Origin: Bacillus pumilus | Lineage (GTDB): Bacteria; Bacillota; Bacilli; Bacillales; Bacillaceae | Direction of reading: 5' to 3' | NCBI RefSeq assembly: GCF_002744245.1 | Contig: NZ_NKHG01000063.1 | Coordinates: 1-47,278 of the forward strand | Length of the DNA stretch: 47,278 nucleotides | Notes under the pieces: model-generated | Told to the model about the DNA's origin: nothing | What the model saw: only the letters and a program-made list of their open reading frames with translations | Database searches by the model: none | In this document: one piece after another, positions 16,969 to 28,006 of the stretch | How the letters are laid out: each line of letters begins with the position of its first letter | Position numbering within the stretch: position 1 is the first letter of the stretch | Made by a program: the position numbers and the translations under genes

Positions 16969-17292
16969 ATGTCTCTTCCCTATCCCTTAGAAAATAAGCA
17001 GCTAGCGACTACTTTTGAACATTATGAACTTAAGTTCAAAGCATTATCGGATAAAAAAAGGCTGCATTTATTAAACGTTCTTTGCGAAAATGGTCCTACA
17101 TGTGTTTGTGATTTAATTGAACAATTTCAGATGACACAATCTAAATTATCATATCATTTAAAAATCTTATTAGATGCAGATTTAATTACAAAAGAAACAA
17201 GAGGTACATGGAGCTACTACTCCTTGAATGAAAAAGAAATCAATCATTTACTTTCACCAGAGTTATGTTGCTTATTTCGCCCTTCTTGTTAG
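16969..17292 (+). CDS. ArsR-family repressor (second copy)
   Basis: The ATG at 16969 follows AAAAGGAGGATTCT, giving 107 residues. The winged helix includes FKALSDKKRLHLLNVLCENG, the arsenite-binding TCVCDLIEQF, and the recognition helix TQSKLSYHLKILLDADLI. The C-terminus ELCCLFRPSC holds three more cysteines, which could add a metal site. The gene is divergent from the CoADR gene and is followed by a flavoprotein gene. Both genes have the same ATCAA-N6-TTGAT dyad, so this regulator probably controls itself and the flavoprotein. Confidence 0.9.
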   Translation: MSLPYPLENKQLATTFEHYELKFKALSDKKRLHLLNVLCENGPTCVCDLIEQFQMTQSKLSYHLKILLDADLITKETRGTWSYYSLNEKEINHLLSPELCCLFRPSC

Positions 17293-17317
17293 GAAGGGAA
17301 TTATTTTTAACTGATTC

Positions 17318-17333
17318 ATCAAAAAAATTTGAT
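17318..17333 (+). promoter_or_regulatory. ArsR-type operator before the flavoprotein gene
   Basis: ATCAA-N6-TTGAT again, with AAGGAG only a few bases further. It overlaps the leader of the flavoprotein gene, so binding would block either an internal promoter or read-through. Confidence 0.6.
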
Positions 17334-17352
17334 TTATAAGGAGCTACATAAA

Positions 17353-18651
17353 ATGAAAGAGAGCTTACCGGTAGTTATTATTGGCGGAGGCCCGGTTGGT
17401 CTTGCCGCAGCCGCACACCTTATTAAAAGAAATGAATCATTCCTTTTGTTTGAATCAAGCGAACAAATTGGGAATCATTTTTTGCATTATGGACATGTAC
17501 GTCTGTTTTCACCATGGGAGTTTAATATTGATCAAGCTGCAAAGGAATTGCTAGAAAAACACAAGATCCCCCTCCCTTGCAAAAATGAACTTCCATTAGG
17601 TAAAGAAATTGTTACCCAATATCTAAAACCACTAACTGAACTTCCAGAAATGCAACCATATATTTATTTAAATAGTCCAGTTCTCCATGTAGGTAAAAAA
17701 GGTGTTGATAAAGTCAAAACAAAAGACAGAGATCTCGTCCCTTTTATCATTCGAGTGAAATTAAATAATCAAGAAGAAAAAACGTATGAGGCAAAGGCGG
17801 TTATTGATGCCACTGGTACGTGGCAAAATCCTAACCCAATAAATGCTGAAGGGATTATGACAGAAAATGAAAAAAGAGTTGCTGATCGGATTTATTATGG
17901 CATTCCTGATATTTTAAATCGCGACCGGAATCGCTATCAAAATAAAACAGTTGCAGTGGTTGGGAGTGGGCATTCTGCTGTAAACACTCTGCTAGAGCTG
18001 GGGGAGCTAAAGGAGACAGCAAAAAACACAGACATTATTTGGATTTTAAGAAAGCAGGATATAAGTGAGGTATTGGGAGGAGAAAGCAATGATCAATTGC
18101 CTGCAAGAGGTCAATTAGGTATTCGATTGAGAAATATATTAGAGAATGGGTTAGTCAAGGTATTCCCTTCAATGATGATTCAACATATTGAACAAACTTT
18201 TAATCGTAAGCTAAAAATCATTGGCATCCAGCAACAAAAACAAAAAACAATCGAGAATATAGACGAAGTGATTGCGAATACTGGAGCAAGACCAGATTTT
18301 ACATTCCTAAGAGAAATTCGTCACACATTTGATTCAGCATTAGAGTGCGTTCCGGATTTAGCTGATCTAATTGATCCTAACATACACAGTTGTGGGACTG
18401 TACGACCACATGGTGAAAAAGAACTGAGACAACCTGAAAGAAACTTTTATATCATTGGCTCCAAAAGCTATGGAAGAGCACCAACATTTTTATTAGCCAC
18501 CGGTTATGAGCAGGCTCGCTCTGTTGTTGCTTATATGACAGGTGATAAAGAGTCTGCAAAACGTGTCGACCTTAAATTACCTGAAACGGGAGTCTGTAAA
18601 ATTGCTTTAAAACCTGCGGTTGTTAAAACGTCTTGTTGTATTGATGAATAA
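17353..18651 (+). CDS. FAD/NAD(P)-binding monooxygenase-like protein (ArsO-like)
   Basis: The ATG at 17353 follows AAGGAG, giving 432 residues. The N-terminal FAD site is VVIIGGGPVGLAAAAHLIKR. The second nucleotide site is TVAVVGSGHSAVNTLLEL. The layout is that of flavin-dependent monooxygenases or thioredoxin-reductase-like oxidoreductases. Proteins of this kind are found in ars operons and are called ArsO or simply NAD(P)-binding protein; their substrate is not established. The last residues include the cysteines of TGVCK and KTSCCIDE, which could bind As(III). A terminator follows. A decayed copy of its middle part lies at 60-110. Confidence 0.8.
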   Translation: MKESLPVVIIGGGPVGLAAAAHLIKRNESFLLFESSEQIGNHFLHYGHVRLFSPWEFNIDQAAKELLEKHKIPLPCKNELPLGKEIVTQYLKPLTELPEMQPYIYLNSPVLHVGKKGVDKVKTKDRDLVPFIIRVKLNNQEEKTYEAKAVIDATGTWQNPNPINAEGIMTENEKRVADRIYYGIPDILNRDRNRYQNKTVAVVGSGHSAVNTLLELGELKETAKNTDIIWILRKQDISEVLGGESNDQLPARGQLGIRLRNILENGLVKVFPSMMIQHIEQTFNRKLKIIGIQQQKQKTIENIDEVIANTGARPDFTFLREIRHTFDSALECVPDLADLIDPNIHSCGTVRPHGEKELRQPERNFYIIGSKSYGRAPTFLLATGYEQARSVVAYMTGDKESAKRVDLKLPETGVCKIALKPAVVKTSCCIDE

Positions 18652-18656
18652 GTGAA

Positions 18657-18683
18657 AAGCAGGTCTCGTTTTGGGACCTGCTT
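18657..18683. terminator. Terminator between the flavoprotein gene and arsN1
   Basis: AAGCAGGTC pairs with GACCTGCTT across a 9-base loop. Two genes converge on it; the T runs are weak on both sides. Confidence 0.6.
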
Positions 18684-19176
18684 AATTCGGTAGTATTTTT
18701 TCCATCGCCATTACATCAACATAACGATTGTCGATTCTCCCCTGTTCTTTGAATATGCCTACTTCTCGATACCCCATTGATTTATATAATCCCTGTCCTA
18801 ATTCATTAAATGGGAACGTGAATAGTACAATTTTATGTATTTGAGATTTCATTGCTTCTTTTTCTATATGAGACAACAGCGCTTTACCGATGCCTTTTCC
18901 TCTTTGATTACGATCGATATATATTGATAAATCAGCAACACCTAGGTAAGCACATCGGTGAGAGTATGGATTAAGAGCAACCCATCCTACGACTTGAGAG
19001 TTTAAATCAGCAACAAGAATCTTATACTTCTCAGACCGATCAGTAAACCATTTTGTCATGTAAACCATATCTTTTTCTTCAACTTCTAAAGTAGCAATTT
19101 TATCAATAATCCCTTGGTTATAAATATCTAATATTTCATTTAAATCTGAATATTCCGCTTCTCTTATTGTAAGCAT
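18682..19176 (-). CDS. arsN1: GNAT acetyltransferase of the ArsN1 / phosphinothricin type
   Basis: ArsN1 enzymes acetylate the amino group of arsinothricin, and sometimes phosphinothricin, making them harmless. The 164-residue protein starts at the ATG at 19176 behind GGAGAGGG. It has IYNQGIIDKIATLEVEE near the N-terminus, the WVALNPYSHRCAYLGVADLS strand region, the acetyl-CoA loop DRNQRGKGIGKALLSHI and the family ending YKSMGYREVGIFKEQGR with RYVDVMAMEKIL. These match the phosphinothricin acetyltransferase branch. Its place at the edge of an arsenic island favours the arsinothricin role, which is inference from family and context. Confidence 0.7.
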   Translation of the reverse strand: MLTIREAEYSDLNEILDIYNQGIIDKIATLEVEEKDMVYMTKWFTDRSEKYKILVADLNSQVVGWVALNPYSHRCAYLGVADLSIYIDRNQRGKGIGKALLSHIEKEAMKSQIHKIVLFTFPFNELGQGLYKSMGYREVGIFKEQGRIDNRYVDVMAMEKILPN

Positions 19177-19323
19177 AGTTTCCCTCTCCATTTTCTTAGT
19201 AGGTGTTTATTGAAAATCTCAGCATACTTTTCATTATTTGGAGTTGTTGATAATAAACATAAAGTAACAATATAAGCAGACGAAAGTCAACCTATTTTAA
19301 CGAGGCTATACTTAGAATTCATG

Positions 19324-19390
19324 AAAAAGACCAAAAGGATTTACTCTTTTGGTCGTTTCAGACTGTCGAGAAAATCTCGACAGTCTGAAA
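19324..19390 (-). terminator. Strong double terminator at the end of the iol operon
   Basis: A perfect 16-bp inverted repeat, TTTCAGACTGTCGAGA with a 3-base loop (19356-19390), is followed on the minus strand by a second hairpin, GACCAAAAG / CTTTTGGTC (19329-19354), and TTTTT. It ends transcription from iolH. Confidence 0.85.
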
Positions 19391-19406
19391 CCCAGCGGGT
19401 TTTTTA

Positions 19407-20279
19407 TTATTTGATGTTTAATCCTTCTTTAATGGACTTTATTGTGATTTCATTTGACCATTCTGGACGGTCAGGATACGTAAAGACAGCATTTGTGACG
19501 ATTCCATCGAATTTCATTTCTCGTAATTTTCGGTAAAGTGCTTCAAAATTGATTTCTCCTTCTCCAGGATTCAAATGCTGGTGAACTGTTACATTTGCAT
19601 CTGGTGGATTCACGATGTAACGAAGCCCGTAAGCTGCTTTATGATTTAGTGTATCTGCGATTAATACATGTGCAAGCAGATCTCCTGCCTCATCAAGGTG
19701 CTTTTCTACATCACCAATCCCATCGTCATAGAAGAACGCATGGGGAACAGAATACACAAGTTTGATCCATTCTTTATCTAGTGCACGAATCATGCGGATC
19801 GCTTCAATGTTCAACTCTATAAAGTCATGTGGATGTGACTGAAGGTTTAGCTTAATCCCTTCTTTTTCAAAGATTGGCATCAGTTCGTCCATTGATCTGA
19901 CAAATGCTGCTTCACTTTCTAAAGGGCGTGTTTTGTCTCCACTAAATTCACTGTTCATGAGATCAACACCAAGTTCTGATGTGATCTCAATACATCTTTT
20001 CCAGTTTCTCACTGCCGCTTGCCGCTCTTGCTCATTTGGTGAAGACCATTGTTGAACAGGAAGTACAGAAGAAATTTTTACACCTGCATCACGACAATAT
20101 CTCTTTAAGTCTCTGATCAACTGTTTATCAACTTTTGGATATTCATAAAACCAAATGAAATCTTTACGCGGGGACAGCTCTACATATTCATACCCGAGTC
20201 TTGCAACGTTATCAATTGTATCTTTTAAATTTGTATGATCACGGTAATGAGACGGGTCGTATGCTAAAATCATGTTCAA
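19407..20279 (-). CDS. iolH: IolH, TIM-barrel protein of inositol catabolism
   Basis: The 290-residue protein belongs to the AP-endonuclease-2/xylose-isomerase-like TIM-barrel family and matches B. subtilis IolH in size and character. [20 protein letters not shown] near the N-terminus, [32 protein letters not shown] and [17 protein letters not shown] fit metal-binding barrel positions (Glu, His). The exact reaction of IolH is not settled. It is the last gene of the iol cluster, 26 bases after iolG and followed by the double terminator. Confidence 0.88.
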   Translation of the reverse strand: MNMILAYDPSHYRDHTNLKDTIDNVARLGYEYVELSPRKDFIWFYEYPKVDKQLIRDLKRYCRDAGVKISSVLPVQQWSSPNEQERQAAVRNWKRCIEITSELGVDLMNSEFSGDKTRPLESEAAFVRSMDELMPIFEKEGIKLNLQSHPHDFIELNIEAIRMIRALDKEWIKLVYSVPHAFFYDDGIGDVEKHLDEAGDLLAHVLIADTLNHKAAYGLRYIVNPPDANVTVHQHLNPGEGEINFEALYRKLREMKFDGIVTNAVFTYPDRPEWSNEITIKSIKEGLNIK

Positions 20280-20305
20280 TCTCCCTTTCTTTTTCAGCTA
20301 AGTAT

Positions 20306-21382
<1,077 letters not shown>

Positions 21383-21395
21383 GATCGTGTGTGTA

Positions 21396-22571
21396 TCATG
21401 ATTTTTGTATAAATGGATATTTCTTTTCAAAAGTCCTTGTCATAATAAGGCCGACTGCACATACCCCTAAGATGGCTTCAAAATAAAATCCAAATGCGAT
21501 GCCAAATACATGATTGACCATTCCTGCAATAAACGGACCACCGAAAATACCAAGTGCATATAATGCTTGATACGCACCCATGGCAGTCGCTCTAAAACTT
21601 TGTGACACCGATTCAATGGCCATTCCTAGAAGTATTGGAAAAATAAAACCTAATGCAAGTCCACCTACTCCTTGGTTGATATAAAAGATGACCTTTTGTT
21701 GAATAAAAGGAATCATAAAGATCGAAAATGAGGCAGCCGTAAATGAACCGATTAAGATGTTTCTTTTATTCGCCTCCTTAAGCAGTCTCGCAAGTAATAA
21801 AGGTGCTAAGGTGTGCGGAATCATAAAAGAACAGACAACGTAAAACAGTTCACTTTGTTTCATGCCGATGGTGAGTGCATACGTTGATGTAAATCCAAAC
21901 ATCGTCGTAAAAATCATACTGTGCGCTAAAATAGACAATAGTGAAATCTTTAGTAACGCTGGTTCTTTCGCGACTTTAATGAGTTGCTTCATTTTCAATT
22001 GGGTCTTGTTTTCTGTTTTTTGTTCGAGAATAAAGAGTGATAATACAAGTCCAATCAAGCCGATGAAGGATCCAATCCAAAACGGCGCTTTCCATCCAAA
22101 GATATCGACGATATAACCACTAAAGCTCATACCCAACAACTGCGCGAGGACAACGATAAATGAAATGTAATTCATTGCCTTGTGTGATTCATTTTCTTTG
22201 AAATAATTCGCATACATTATTGTGAAGGCAACCCATGTTGCTGCTGCTAAGCCAGCAAGACACCTGGCAATAAGCCCCCACATGAAGGCGTCCGTTAAGG
22301 CAAATAAAAGACAGCTACAAGTGACCGTCATCATGCCGAAGACAATAAACGGTTTTCTCATGTTTAAGAAGTCGGAAAAGATCCCCACAGGCAGCCTGCA
22401 AAAAAGCTGCATCAGCCCGTAACTACTTAACACGATACCTATAAAGGCATAGTGTCCACCAAGTGTTTTTAAATAAGGTGATAAAATCGGGACATAGAGA
22501 AACTGTGTAAACCAAAAGAAAAATGAAATGATAGAAAATAGGACTTTGTCTTTCGTGTTGACCACATCCAT
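21396..22571 (-). CDS. MFS transporter inside the iol cluster
   Basis: This 391-residue protein has about twelve membrane segments. MFS pieces are LSSYGLMQLFCRLPVGIFSD, the loop DFLNMRKPF and RCLAGLAAATWVAF. It is shorter than IolF of B. subtilis (about 438 residues) and lacks the PESPRWL and PETKG sugar-porter signatures seen in the IolT-like gene, so it is probably not a direct IolF orthologue. Its place between iolA and iolG suggests uptake or release of an inositol-related compound. A strong hairpin lies between it and iolA, which could lower its expression relative to iolA. Confidence 0.78.
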   Translation of the reverse strand: MDVVNTKDKVLFSIISFFFWFTQFLYVPILSPYLKTLGGHYAFIGIVLSSYGLMQLFCRLPVGIFSDFLNMRKPFIVFGMMTVTCSCLLFALTDAFMWGLIARCLAGLAAATWVAFTIMYANYFKENESHKAMNYISFIVVLAQLLGMSFSGYIVDIFGWKAPFWIGSFIGLIGLVLSLFILEQKTENKTQLKMKQLIKVAKEPALLKISLLSILAHSMIFTTMFGFTSTYALTIGMKQSELFYVVCSFMIPHTLAPLLLARLLKEANKRNILIGSFTAASFSIFMIPFIQQKVIFYINQGVGGLALGFIFPILLGMAIESVSQSFRATAMGAYQALYALGIFGGPFIAGMVNHVFGIAFGFYFEAILGVCAVGLIMTRTFEKKYPFIQKS

Positions 22572-22581
22572 TTATTTGGCA

Positions 22582-22606
22582 GGCTGTGATCAGAAGAATC
22601 ACAGCC
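22582..22606 (-). repeat. Intercistronic hairpin between iolA and the MFS gene
   Basis: GGCTGTGAT and ATCACAGCC pair perfectly across a 7-base loop. There is no T run after it, so it more likely affects RNA processing or stability than termination. Confidence 0.55.
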
Positions 22607-22620
22607 GCCTGTTCGCTCGT

Positions 22621-24081
22621 TTACATATAACGAGCTGTAACCATTTTCTTTCTAGTATAGAATTCTACGCCGTCTGTCCCGTTGGCGTGAAGATCACCGT
22701 AGAATGAATCTTTCCAACCGGAGAATGGGAAGAATGCCATTGGAGCTGGGACACCGACGTTAACGCCTAGCATACCTGCTTCAATGTTTTCACGAAATTC
22801 TCGGACACTTGATGCACTGTCAGTGTAAAGGCAAGCACCGTTTGCAAATCTTGAATGGTTGGCAATGTCAATCGCTTCACCAAGTGATTTCACACGTACA
22901 ATAGAAAGAACAGGTGCGAAAATTTCGTCTTGCCAAATTTTCATTTCTTCTGTAACGTGATCAAAAATTGTTGGTCCAACGAAGTAGCCTTCGCCTTCTG
23001 TCTCCCTGTCTTTTCTTCCATCACGAATGAGGCTTGCGCCTTCGTCTACTCCTGATTGAATGTATTGTAACGTGCGCTCTTTATGACCTTCACGGATGAC
23101 AGGTCCAAGGAACACATCTTCCTCAATGCCATTACCAATGACAATTTGATTTGATTCAATTACTAATTTTTCAATGAATTCATCCGCAATCTCTTCTTCT
23201 ACTGCCACAACAGCAGCTGCCATACATCTCTCACCAGCTGATCCGAACGCAGCACCGATGATTTGTTTTGTTGCCCCATCTAAATCAGCATCCTTTAAGA
23301 CGATAGAATGGTTTTTCGCTCCAGCTAACGCTTGAACGCGTTTGCCGTGTTCTGTCCCTTTTTTGTATACATACTCTGCCACTGGCTGAGAGCCAACAAA
23401 TGAAATCGCTTTGACGTTTTTGTGCTCAAGCAACCCATTTACCACATCATGTGCACCGTTCACAATGTTAAGTACGCCTTTTGGGAGACCAGCTTCTTCA
23501 AATAGCTCTGCTAATCTTGCAGCAAGGATTGGTGTTCTTTCAGATGGCTTTAAGACAAATGTGTTTCCACAAGCAATGGCGAGTGGGAACATCCAGCAAG
23601 GAACCATCATAGGGAAGTTAAACGGTGTAATCCCGCCAATGACGCCGATGGGGTAGCGATACATACCAGACTCAAGTCCTGTTGCGATGTCAGGTAGTTG
23701 TTTCCCCATCATGAGGGTTGGTGCACCAGCAGCGAATTCCACACACTCTATGCCTCGTTGTACTTCTCCTTTAGCTTCTGTTAAGCTCTTTCCGTTTTCA
23801 AGCGTCACAAGCTCAGCTAATTCTTCCCATTTCTCCACAAGCAATTGCTGGTATTTGAAAAGGATACGCGCACGTTTTGGTACAGCTGTTTTGGACCAAG
23901 TTTTGAATGCTTCGTTTGCTGACTGGACAGCACGATCTACGTCTTCTATTGTTGATAAAGGTACTTCTGCAATTACTTCACCGGTTGCAGGATTGAAAAC
24001 CTTTTCTGTTTGCGTTGTTGCAGCTTCGGTCCATTTGCCACCAATATAATTTTTCACTGTTTTTAAGGTTGTTTTTGCCAT
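22621..24081 (-). CDS. iolA: Methylmalonate-semialdehyde dehydrogenase IolA (MmsA)
   Basis: IolA makes acetyl-CoA and CO2 from malonate semialdehyde, the last step of inositol breakdown, with NAD+ and CoA. The 486 residues agree with the family. [20 protein letters not shown] holds the catalytic Asn. [15 protein letters not shown] and the nucleophile Cys in [11 protein letters not shown] are typical of CoA-dependent MMSDH. The C-terminus is [14 protein letters not shown] ghost copy of the two ends of such a gene lies at 40896-41045. It follows iolC by 19 bases. Confidence 0.95.
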   Translation of the reverse strand: MAKTTLKTVKNYIGGKWTEAATTQTEKVFNPATGEVIAEVPLSTIEDVDRAVQSANEAFKTWSKTAVPKRARILFKYQQLLVEKWEELAELVTLENGKSLTEAKGEVQRGIECVEFAAGAPTLMMGKQLPDIATGLESGMYRYPIGVIGGITPFNFPMMVPCWMFPLAIACGNTFVLKPSERTPILAARLAELFEEAGLPKGVLNIVNGAHDVVNGLLEHKNVKAISFVGSQPVAEYVYKKGTEHGKRVQALAGAKNHSIVLKDADLDGATKQIIGAAFGSAGERCMAAAVVAVEEEIADEFIEKLVIESNQIVIGNGIEEDVFLGPVIREGHKERTLQYIQSGVDEGASLIRDGRKDRETEGEGYFVGPTIFDHVTEEMKIWQDEIFAPVLSIVRVKSLGEAIDIANHSRFANGACLYTDSASSVREFRENIEAGMLGVNVGVPAPMAFFPFSGWKDSFYGDLHANGTDGVEFYTRKKMVTARYM

Positions 24082-24100
24082 GTTTTTTCTCTCTCCTCTA

Positions 24101-25117
24101 CTACTGTTGTGGTTGATTTAGAATGAATTCTTCTGCTGTTGCCATAAACGCTTTGATTTCTTCTACAGATGGCATCGCATCAGATGAACTATGTTTTGAA
24201 ATAACAATTGATGCTGAAGCACTGCCAAAGCGCATTGCTTCTTGAATTGTCAACCCATTCATTAGTGCATAAATGAGAGCAGATGCATATGAATCGCCAG
24301 CGCCAAATGTTTTCAGTACTTTCGTTTTAAAAATGCCCCCGCGATGGGAAAGACCATCTTTTGTATAGGCGATCGATCCTTCTCCTCCATGTTTAATGAT
24401 GACAATTTTTGCATGATGTGAAAACCATTTATTTGCTGTGAATTCATCGTTTGATGGGCCGTCAACTGTCAATTTTTCCATCATGTCAAACTCTTCCCTT
24501 GTCCCGATGATCAAATCTGATTTTTCAGCAGCAAGGTTATAATAAATTGATGTTTCCTCTTCGGACTGCCAAGTATATGGACGGTAATCAACATCAAAAA
24601 TGACGGTCACTTGATGCTTTCTTGCATAATCTAGCGCAACGAAAACGGCTTCTCTAGAAGGACTTTTTGCTAGCGCTGTTCCTGAGATAAGAATGGCTTT
24701 CGCTTGTTTGATGTAGTCTTCAGACACTTCGCTGATTTCAAGTTTAAGATCAGCGACATTGTCTCTATACATTAAAATGCTGCATTCTTCAGGGCTTTTA
24801 ATTTCAGTGAATGCAAGGCCTGTCACCGCGCCTGTTCGATCAATGACAATTCCTTCAGTATCAATGTTGTTTTCTTGCAAATAGTGTGTCGCAAAACGCC
24901 CCATTTGGTCATCGGCAACCTTTCCGATAAAGCCTGACTTCATGCCAAGTCTCGCAAGACCGATGGAAATATTCGCAGGAGACCCGCCGACATATTTAGT
25001 AAATGTCACTGTTTCTTCCATTGGACAGTTGATTTCATTTGCATTTAAATCAATACATAATCTACCGATCGCAATGACGTCTAGTTTTCTATCTTGTTCA
25101 AAAGTTAAATAGGACAT
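24101..25117 (-). CDS. iolC: 5-dehydro-2-deoxygluconokinase IolC
   Basis: IolC phosphorylates 2-deoxy-5-keto-gluconate (DKG) with ATP. It is a PfkB-family kinase. [16 protein letters not shown] is the first PfkB signature and [17 protein letters not shown] the second, with the catalytic Asp in GAGD. I start it at the ATG at 25117 (338 residues) because GGAGAAGTGAC precedes it and it lies two bases after the iolB stop; an earlier in-frame ATG would overlap iolB by 43 bases. Confidence 0.95.
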   Translation of the reverse strand: MSYLTFEQDRKLDVIAIGRLCIDLNANEINCPMEETVTFTKYVGGSPANISIGLARLGMKSGFIGKVADDQMGRFATHYLQENNIDTEGIVIDRTGAVTGLAFTEIKSPEECSILMYRDNVADLKLEISEVSEDYIKQAKAILISGTALAKSPSREAVFVALDYARKHQVTVIFDVDYRPYTWQSEEETSIYYNLAAEKSDLIIGTREEFDMMEKLTVDGPSNDEFTANKWFSHHAKIVIIKHGGEGSIAYTKDGLSHRGGIFKTKVLKTFGAGDSYASALIYALMNGLTIQEAMRFGSASASIVISKHSSSDAMPSVEEIKAFMATAEEFILNQPQQ

Positions 25118-25119
25118 TG

Positions 25120-25947
25120 TCACTTCTCCTTGCTCGCAGCTAATTTGTGTTCCATAATCCACTCATGTTCCTTGCTGTTATGAAACTTCCATGTCCGAAC
25201 AGGCCCTGCCATCACATTCAAATAGTAAATGTCATAACCAGGGGGCGCTGATACTGGATGATACCCTTTTGGTACTAAAACAGCACTGCCATCTTTGACA
25301 GCCATTGTTTCATCTAAAGAAAGGTCATCTGTATACACCCTTTGGAGCGCAAATCCGTGATCTGGATTTACCTTATGATAATACGTTTCTTCTAAGTAAG
25401 ATTCATATGGTAAATGATCTTGATCATGCTTATGTGGCGGGTAACTCGACCAGTTTCCTTCTGGTGTAAATACTTCGACTACAAGCAAATGATCTGCAGG
25501 CTCTTGCTCTGGTAAAATATTATGAACCTGCCTTGCAATATTGCCTGCTCCTCTATGTTCAACCCCTATATGTTCTGGGGTAATGAGGCGCGCTTTGTAT
25601 GTGCCTTTTCCTGGAGCAGAGCAAATAGCAATTTCTACATCTGTTGTTGCCTTGATATCAAACTTGTCATCATTTGGTACATAGGCAGAATATGGAGGAA
25701 TCTTTTCAAAGATATCCATGCGCTCTCCGATGTTCTCCCATTTTTCTGTTGTTGTTGAAAGGTGGAGTTTACCAGAAAGAATGACAACACAAACCTCTTT
25801 GTCTCCCGTTTCGCGATGAAGCGTTTCACCTTTTGAGAGGGTATACACATCAAATCCAATATACGTCCAACCTGCAGATTCAGGCGTGATGCTCAGCACC
25901 TTCCCCTCTTTATCACGTTTTTGTCCTGGTACGATTAGATCAGTCAT
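25120..25947 (-). CDS. iolB: 5-deoxy-glucuronate isomerase IolB
   Basis: IolB converts 5-deoxy-glucuronate to 2-deoxy-5-keto-gluconate. The protein of 275 residues (B. subtilis 271) is a bicupin. The metal-binding part is WSSYPPHKHDQDHLPYESYL with the His-x-His and Glu ligands, followed by LVPKGYHPVSAPPGYDIYYL and MAGPVRTWKFHNSKEHEWI. The ATG at 25947 follows AAAGGTG; a GTG nine bases upstream is possible. It lies between iolD (29 bases upstream) and iolC (2 bases downstream). Confidence 0.95.
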   Translation of the reverse strand: MTDLIVPGQKRDKEGKVLSITPESAGWTYIGFDVYTLSKGETLHRETGDKEVCVVILSGKLHLSTTTEKWENIGERMDIFEKIPPYSAYVPNDDKFDIKATTDVEIAICSAPGKGTYKARLITPEHIGVEHRGAGNIARQVHNILPEQEPADHLLVVEVFTPEGNWSSYPPHKHDQDHLPYESYLEETYYHKVNPDHGFALQRVYTDDLSLDETMAVKDGSAVLVPKGYHPVSAPPGYDIYYLNVMAGPVRTWKFHNSKEHEWIMEHKLAASKEK

Positions 25948-25976
25948 GATGATCACACCTTTCGTTTTTTTAGCTT

Positions 25977-27902
25977 TTAATATCTTCTTGCTTTATTGAG
26001 TTGATTTTCCTTTGCTTCGAATGCTTTTTGCACAGACTCCTGCTCTGATACAGCTGCGATGCCAACATGCCACCATGAACCACCGTAACCGTCTGTCATC
26101 GTTTTTGGCAGCACTTTGATATCAATCAATGTGCTGACCGTTTGATGTTTTGCATCTTCAATCGCTGCTTTTAGCTCATCAAGTGTATACACTTCATACG
26201 TTTTTGCACCGTAAGCTGCTGCTGATTGAGCAAAATTGATTTTCATGATCTCGCCATCAAGCTGACCTGTCTTTTTATTTCTCATACGGAATTCTGTTGC
26301 AAAGCTGGAGATTCCGTTATCCATTTGAAGGTTATTGATACAGCCAAACCCTGAGTTGTCAAAAAGCATAATGTTGATTTTATAACCTTCTTGAATACTC
26401 GTGACAAGCTCACTGTGTAGCATTAAGTAGCTCCCGTCTCCAGTCATCGCATATACTTCTTGGTCAGGTGCAGCCATTTTTGCACCGAATGCAGATGCGA
26501 CTTCGTATCCCATACAAGAATAGCCATACTCTAAGTGATACGTATTTCTCTCTTTTGCGACCCACATACGTTGCAAGTCACCTGGTAAACTCCCTGCTGC
26601 GCAAGTGATGATGCTATCTTTTGGAATCCATTCGTTAATGCAACCAAGAACAGTTGTTTGTGGGAGTGTTGTGTTTAATTCTTTTTTGTATTCTTCCATT
26701 TCTTCTTTGAAATGCCCTTTGATCTCTGGCTCAAAGTCATCGCCTGAGTATTCGATGTTGCGGAGTCTTTCAAGTTCTTGCTCCCACTTCGCTTTTGCTT
26801 CTTTAATCTCGTTCGTATAACCAGATTGATAGCCGTCTAGCGCTTTTCTTAATGCACGAAGTCCTAGTTTCGCATCAGCGATGATTTTTGTCGCTTCTAG
26901 TTTAGAAGCATGGAAGTCTGATAGATTGATTGTCAGGACATCTCTCTCTGCGTAAAAACGTTTGGATGATGTCGTAAAGTCAGTGAAACGAGTGCCTACA
27001 CCGATGATCAGATCAGCATCATGTGAGATTTCGTTTGCCGAACTGTTTCCTGTCACACCAAGTCCGCCAACGTTTAATGGGTGCGTGCTTTCAATTCCGC
27101 TCTTGCCGGCTTGTGTTTCACTAAATGGAATATTGAACGTTTCTGCAAATTGTTTGAATTCGTCAGCAGCCTCTGAATAGCGAACGCCTCCGCCAAGAAT
27201 TAAGAGTGGTTTTTTCTTCGTTTTGATCAGCTCAGCCGCTTCTTCGATGCTTCTGGTAGAAGGCGCCTGCCGATCTAAGTAATGCGTACGTTCTTTAAAG
27301 AATGAAATAGGATAATCCCATGCCTCGCCTTGTACATCTTGAGGTAAAGAGATGGTAACAGCACCTGTATCCATTTGATTTGTTAACACGCGCATGGCGC
27401 TGACCATTGCACTCATCAGCTGTTCTGGACGTGTAATGCGATCCCAATATTTGCTGACGGCTCGAAACGTATCATTTGTAGATAAGCTCAGATCATGCGT
27501 TTGTTCCATTTGTTGTAACACTGGATCTGGCTGACGAGTAGCAAAGACGTCACTTGGCAAAAGAAGAAGTGGAATTTGGTTCGCTGTTGCTGTTGCTGCC
27601 GCTGTAACCATATTGGCTGAGCCCGGGCCAACGGATGAAGAGCAAGCGATAATTTGTTTTCGGTGTTTTTGCTTTGCGAAAGCCATTGCCGCATGAGCCA
27701 TTCCCTGTTCATTTCTTCCTTGATAGACTTCGAGTCTTCCTGGGTTTTCTTGAAGAGCTTGACCAATTCCTACAACGTTTCCATGACCAAAAATGGTGAA
27801 GATTCCTTTAATAAATGGTTCTCTCTTTCCGTCGAACTCAACATATTGGGCATTTAAAAACTTGACCAATGCCTGACTCATTGTCAATCTAATTGTTTCC
27901 AT
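25977..27902 (-). CDS. iolD: THcHDO hydrolase IolD (TPP-dependent)
   Basis: IolD opens the ring of 3D-(3,5/4)-trihydroxycyclohexane-1,2-dione to 5-deoxy-glucuronate. The 641 residues match the family (B. subtilis 637). It is a three-domain TPP enzyme. The catalytic Glu region is the N-terminal domain [20 protein letters not shown]. The TPP-binding motif is [20 protein letters not shown] followed by [18 protein letters not shown]. There is a 104-base gap between iolR and iolD that contains the palindrome CTCTCGAGAG and could hold a weak internal promoter; I see no convincing -10. Confidence 0.95.
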   Translation of the reverse strand: METIRLTMSQALVKFLNAQYVEFDGKREPFIKGIFTIFGHGNVVGIGQALQENPGRLEVYQGRNEQGMAHAAMAFAKQKHRKQIIACSSSVGPGSANMVTAAATATANQIPLLLLPSDVFATRQPDPVLQQMEQTHDLSLSTNDTFRAVSKYWDRITRPEQLMSAMVSAMRVLTNQMDTGAVTISLPQDVQGEAWDYPISFFKERTHYLDRQAPSTRSIEEAAELIKTKKKPLLILGGGVRYSEAADEFKQFAETFNIPFSETQAGKSGIESTHPLNVGGLGVTGNSSANEISHDADLIIGVGTRFTDFTTSSKRFYAERDVLTINLSDFHASKLEATKIIADAKLGLRALRKALDGYQSGYTNEIKEAKAKWEQELERLRNIEYSGDDFEPEIKGHFKEEMEEYKKELNTTLPQTTVLGCINEWIPKDSIITCAAGSLPGDLQRMWVAKERNTYHLEYGYSCMGYEVASAFGAKMAAPDQEVYAMTGDGSYLMLHSELVTSIQEGYKINIMLFDNSGFGCINNLQMDNGISSFATEFRMRNKKTGQLDGEIMKINFAQSAAAYGAKTYEVYTLDELKAAIEDAKHQTVSTLIDIKVLPKTMTDGYGGSWWHVGIAAVSEQESVQKAFEAKENQLNKARRY

Positions 27903-28006
27903 CGTACTCCCTACCTTATCGTATAAATTTATTTCTGCTCTCGAGAGGGTCTCTCTTACTCAAACAGCCTCGCTTGTTTCAAACGTGTCAATCATCATGT
28001 CAATAC

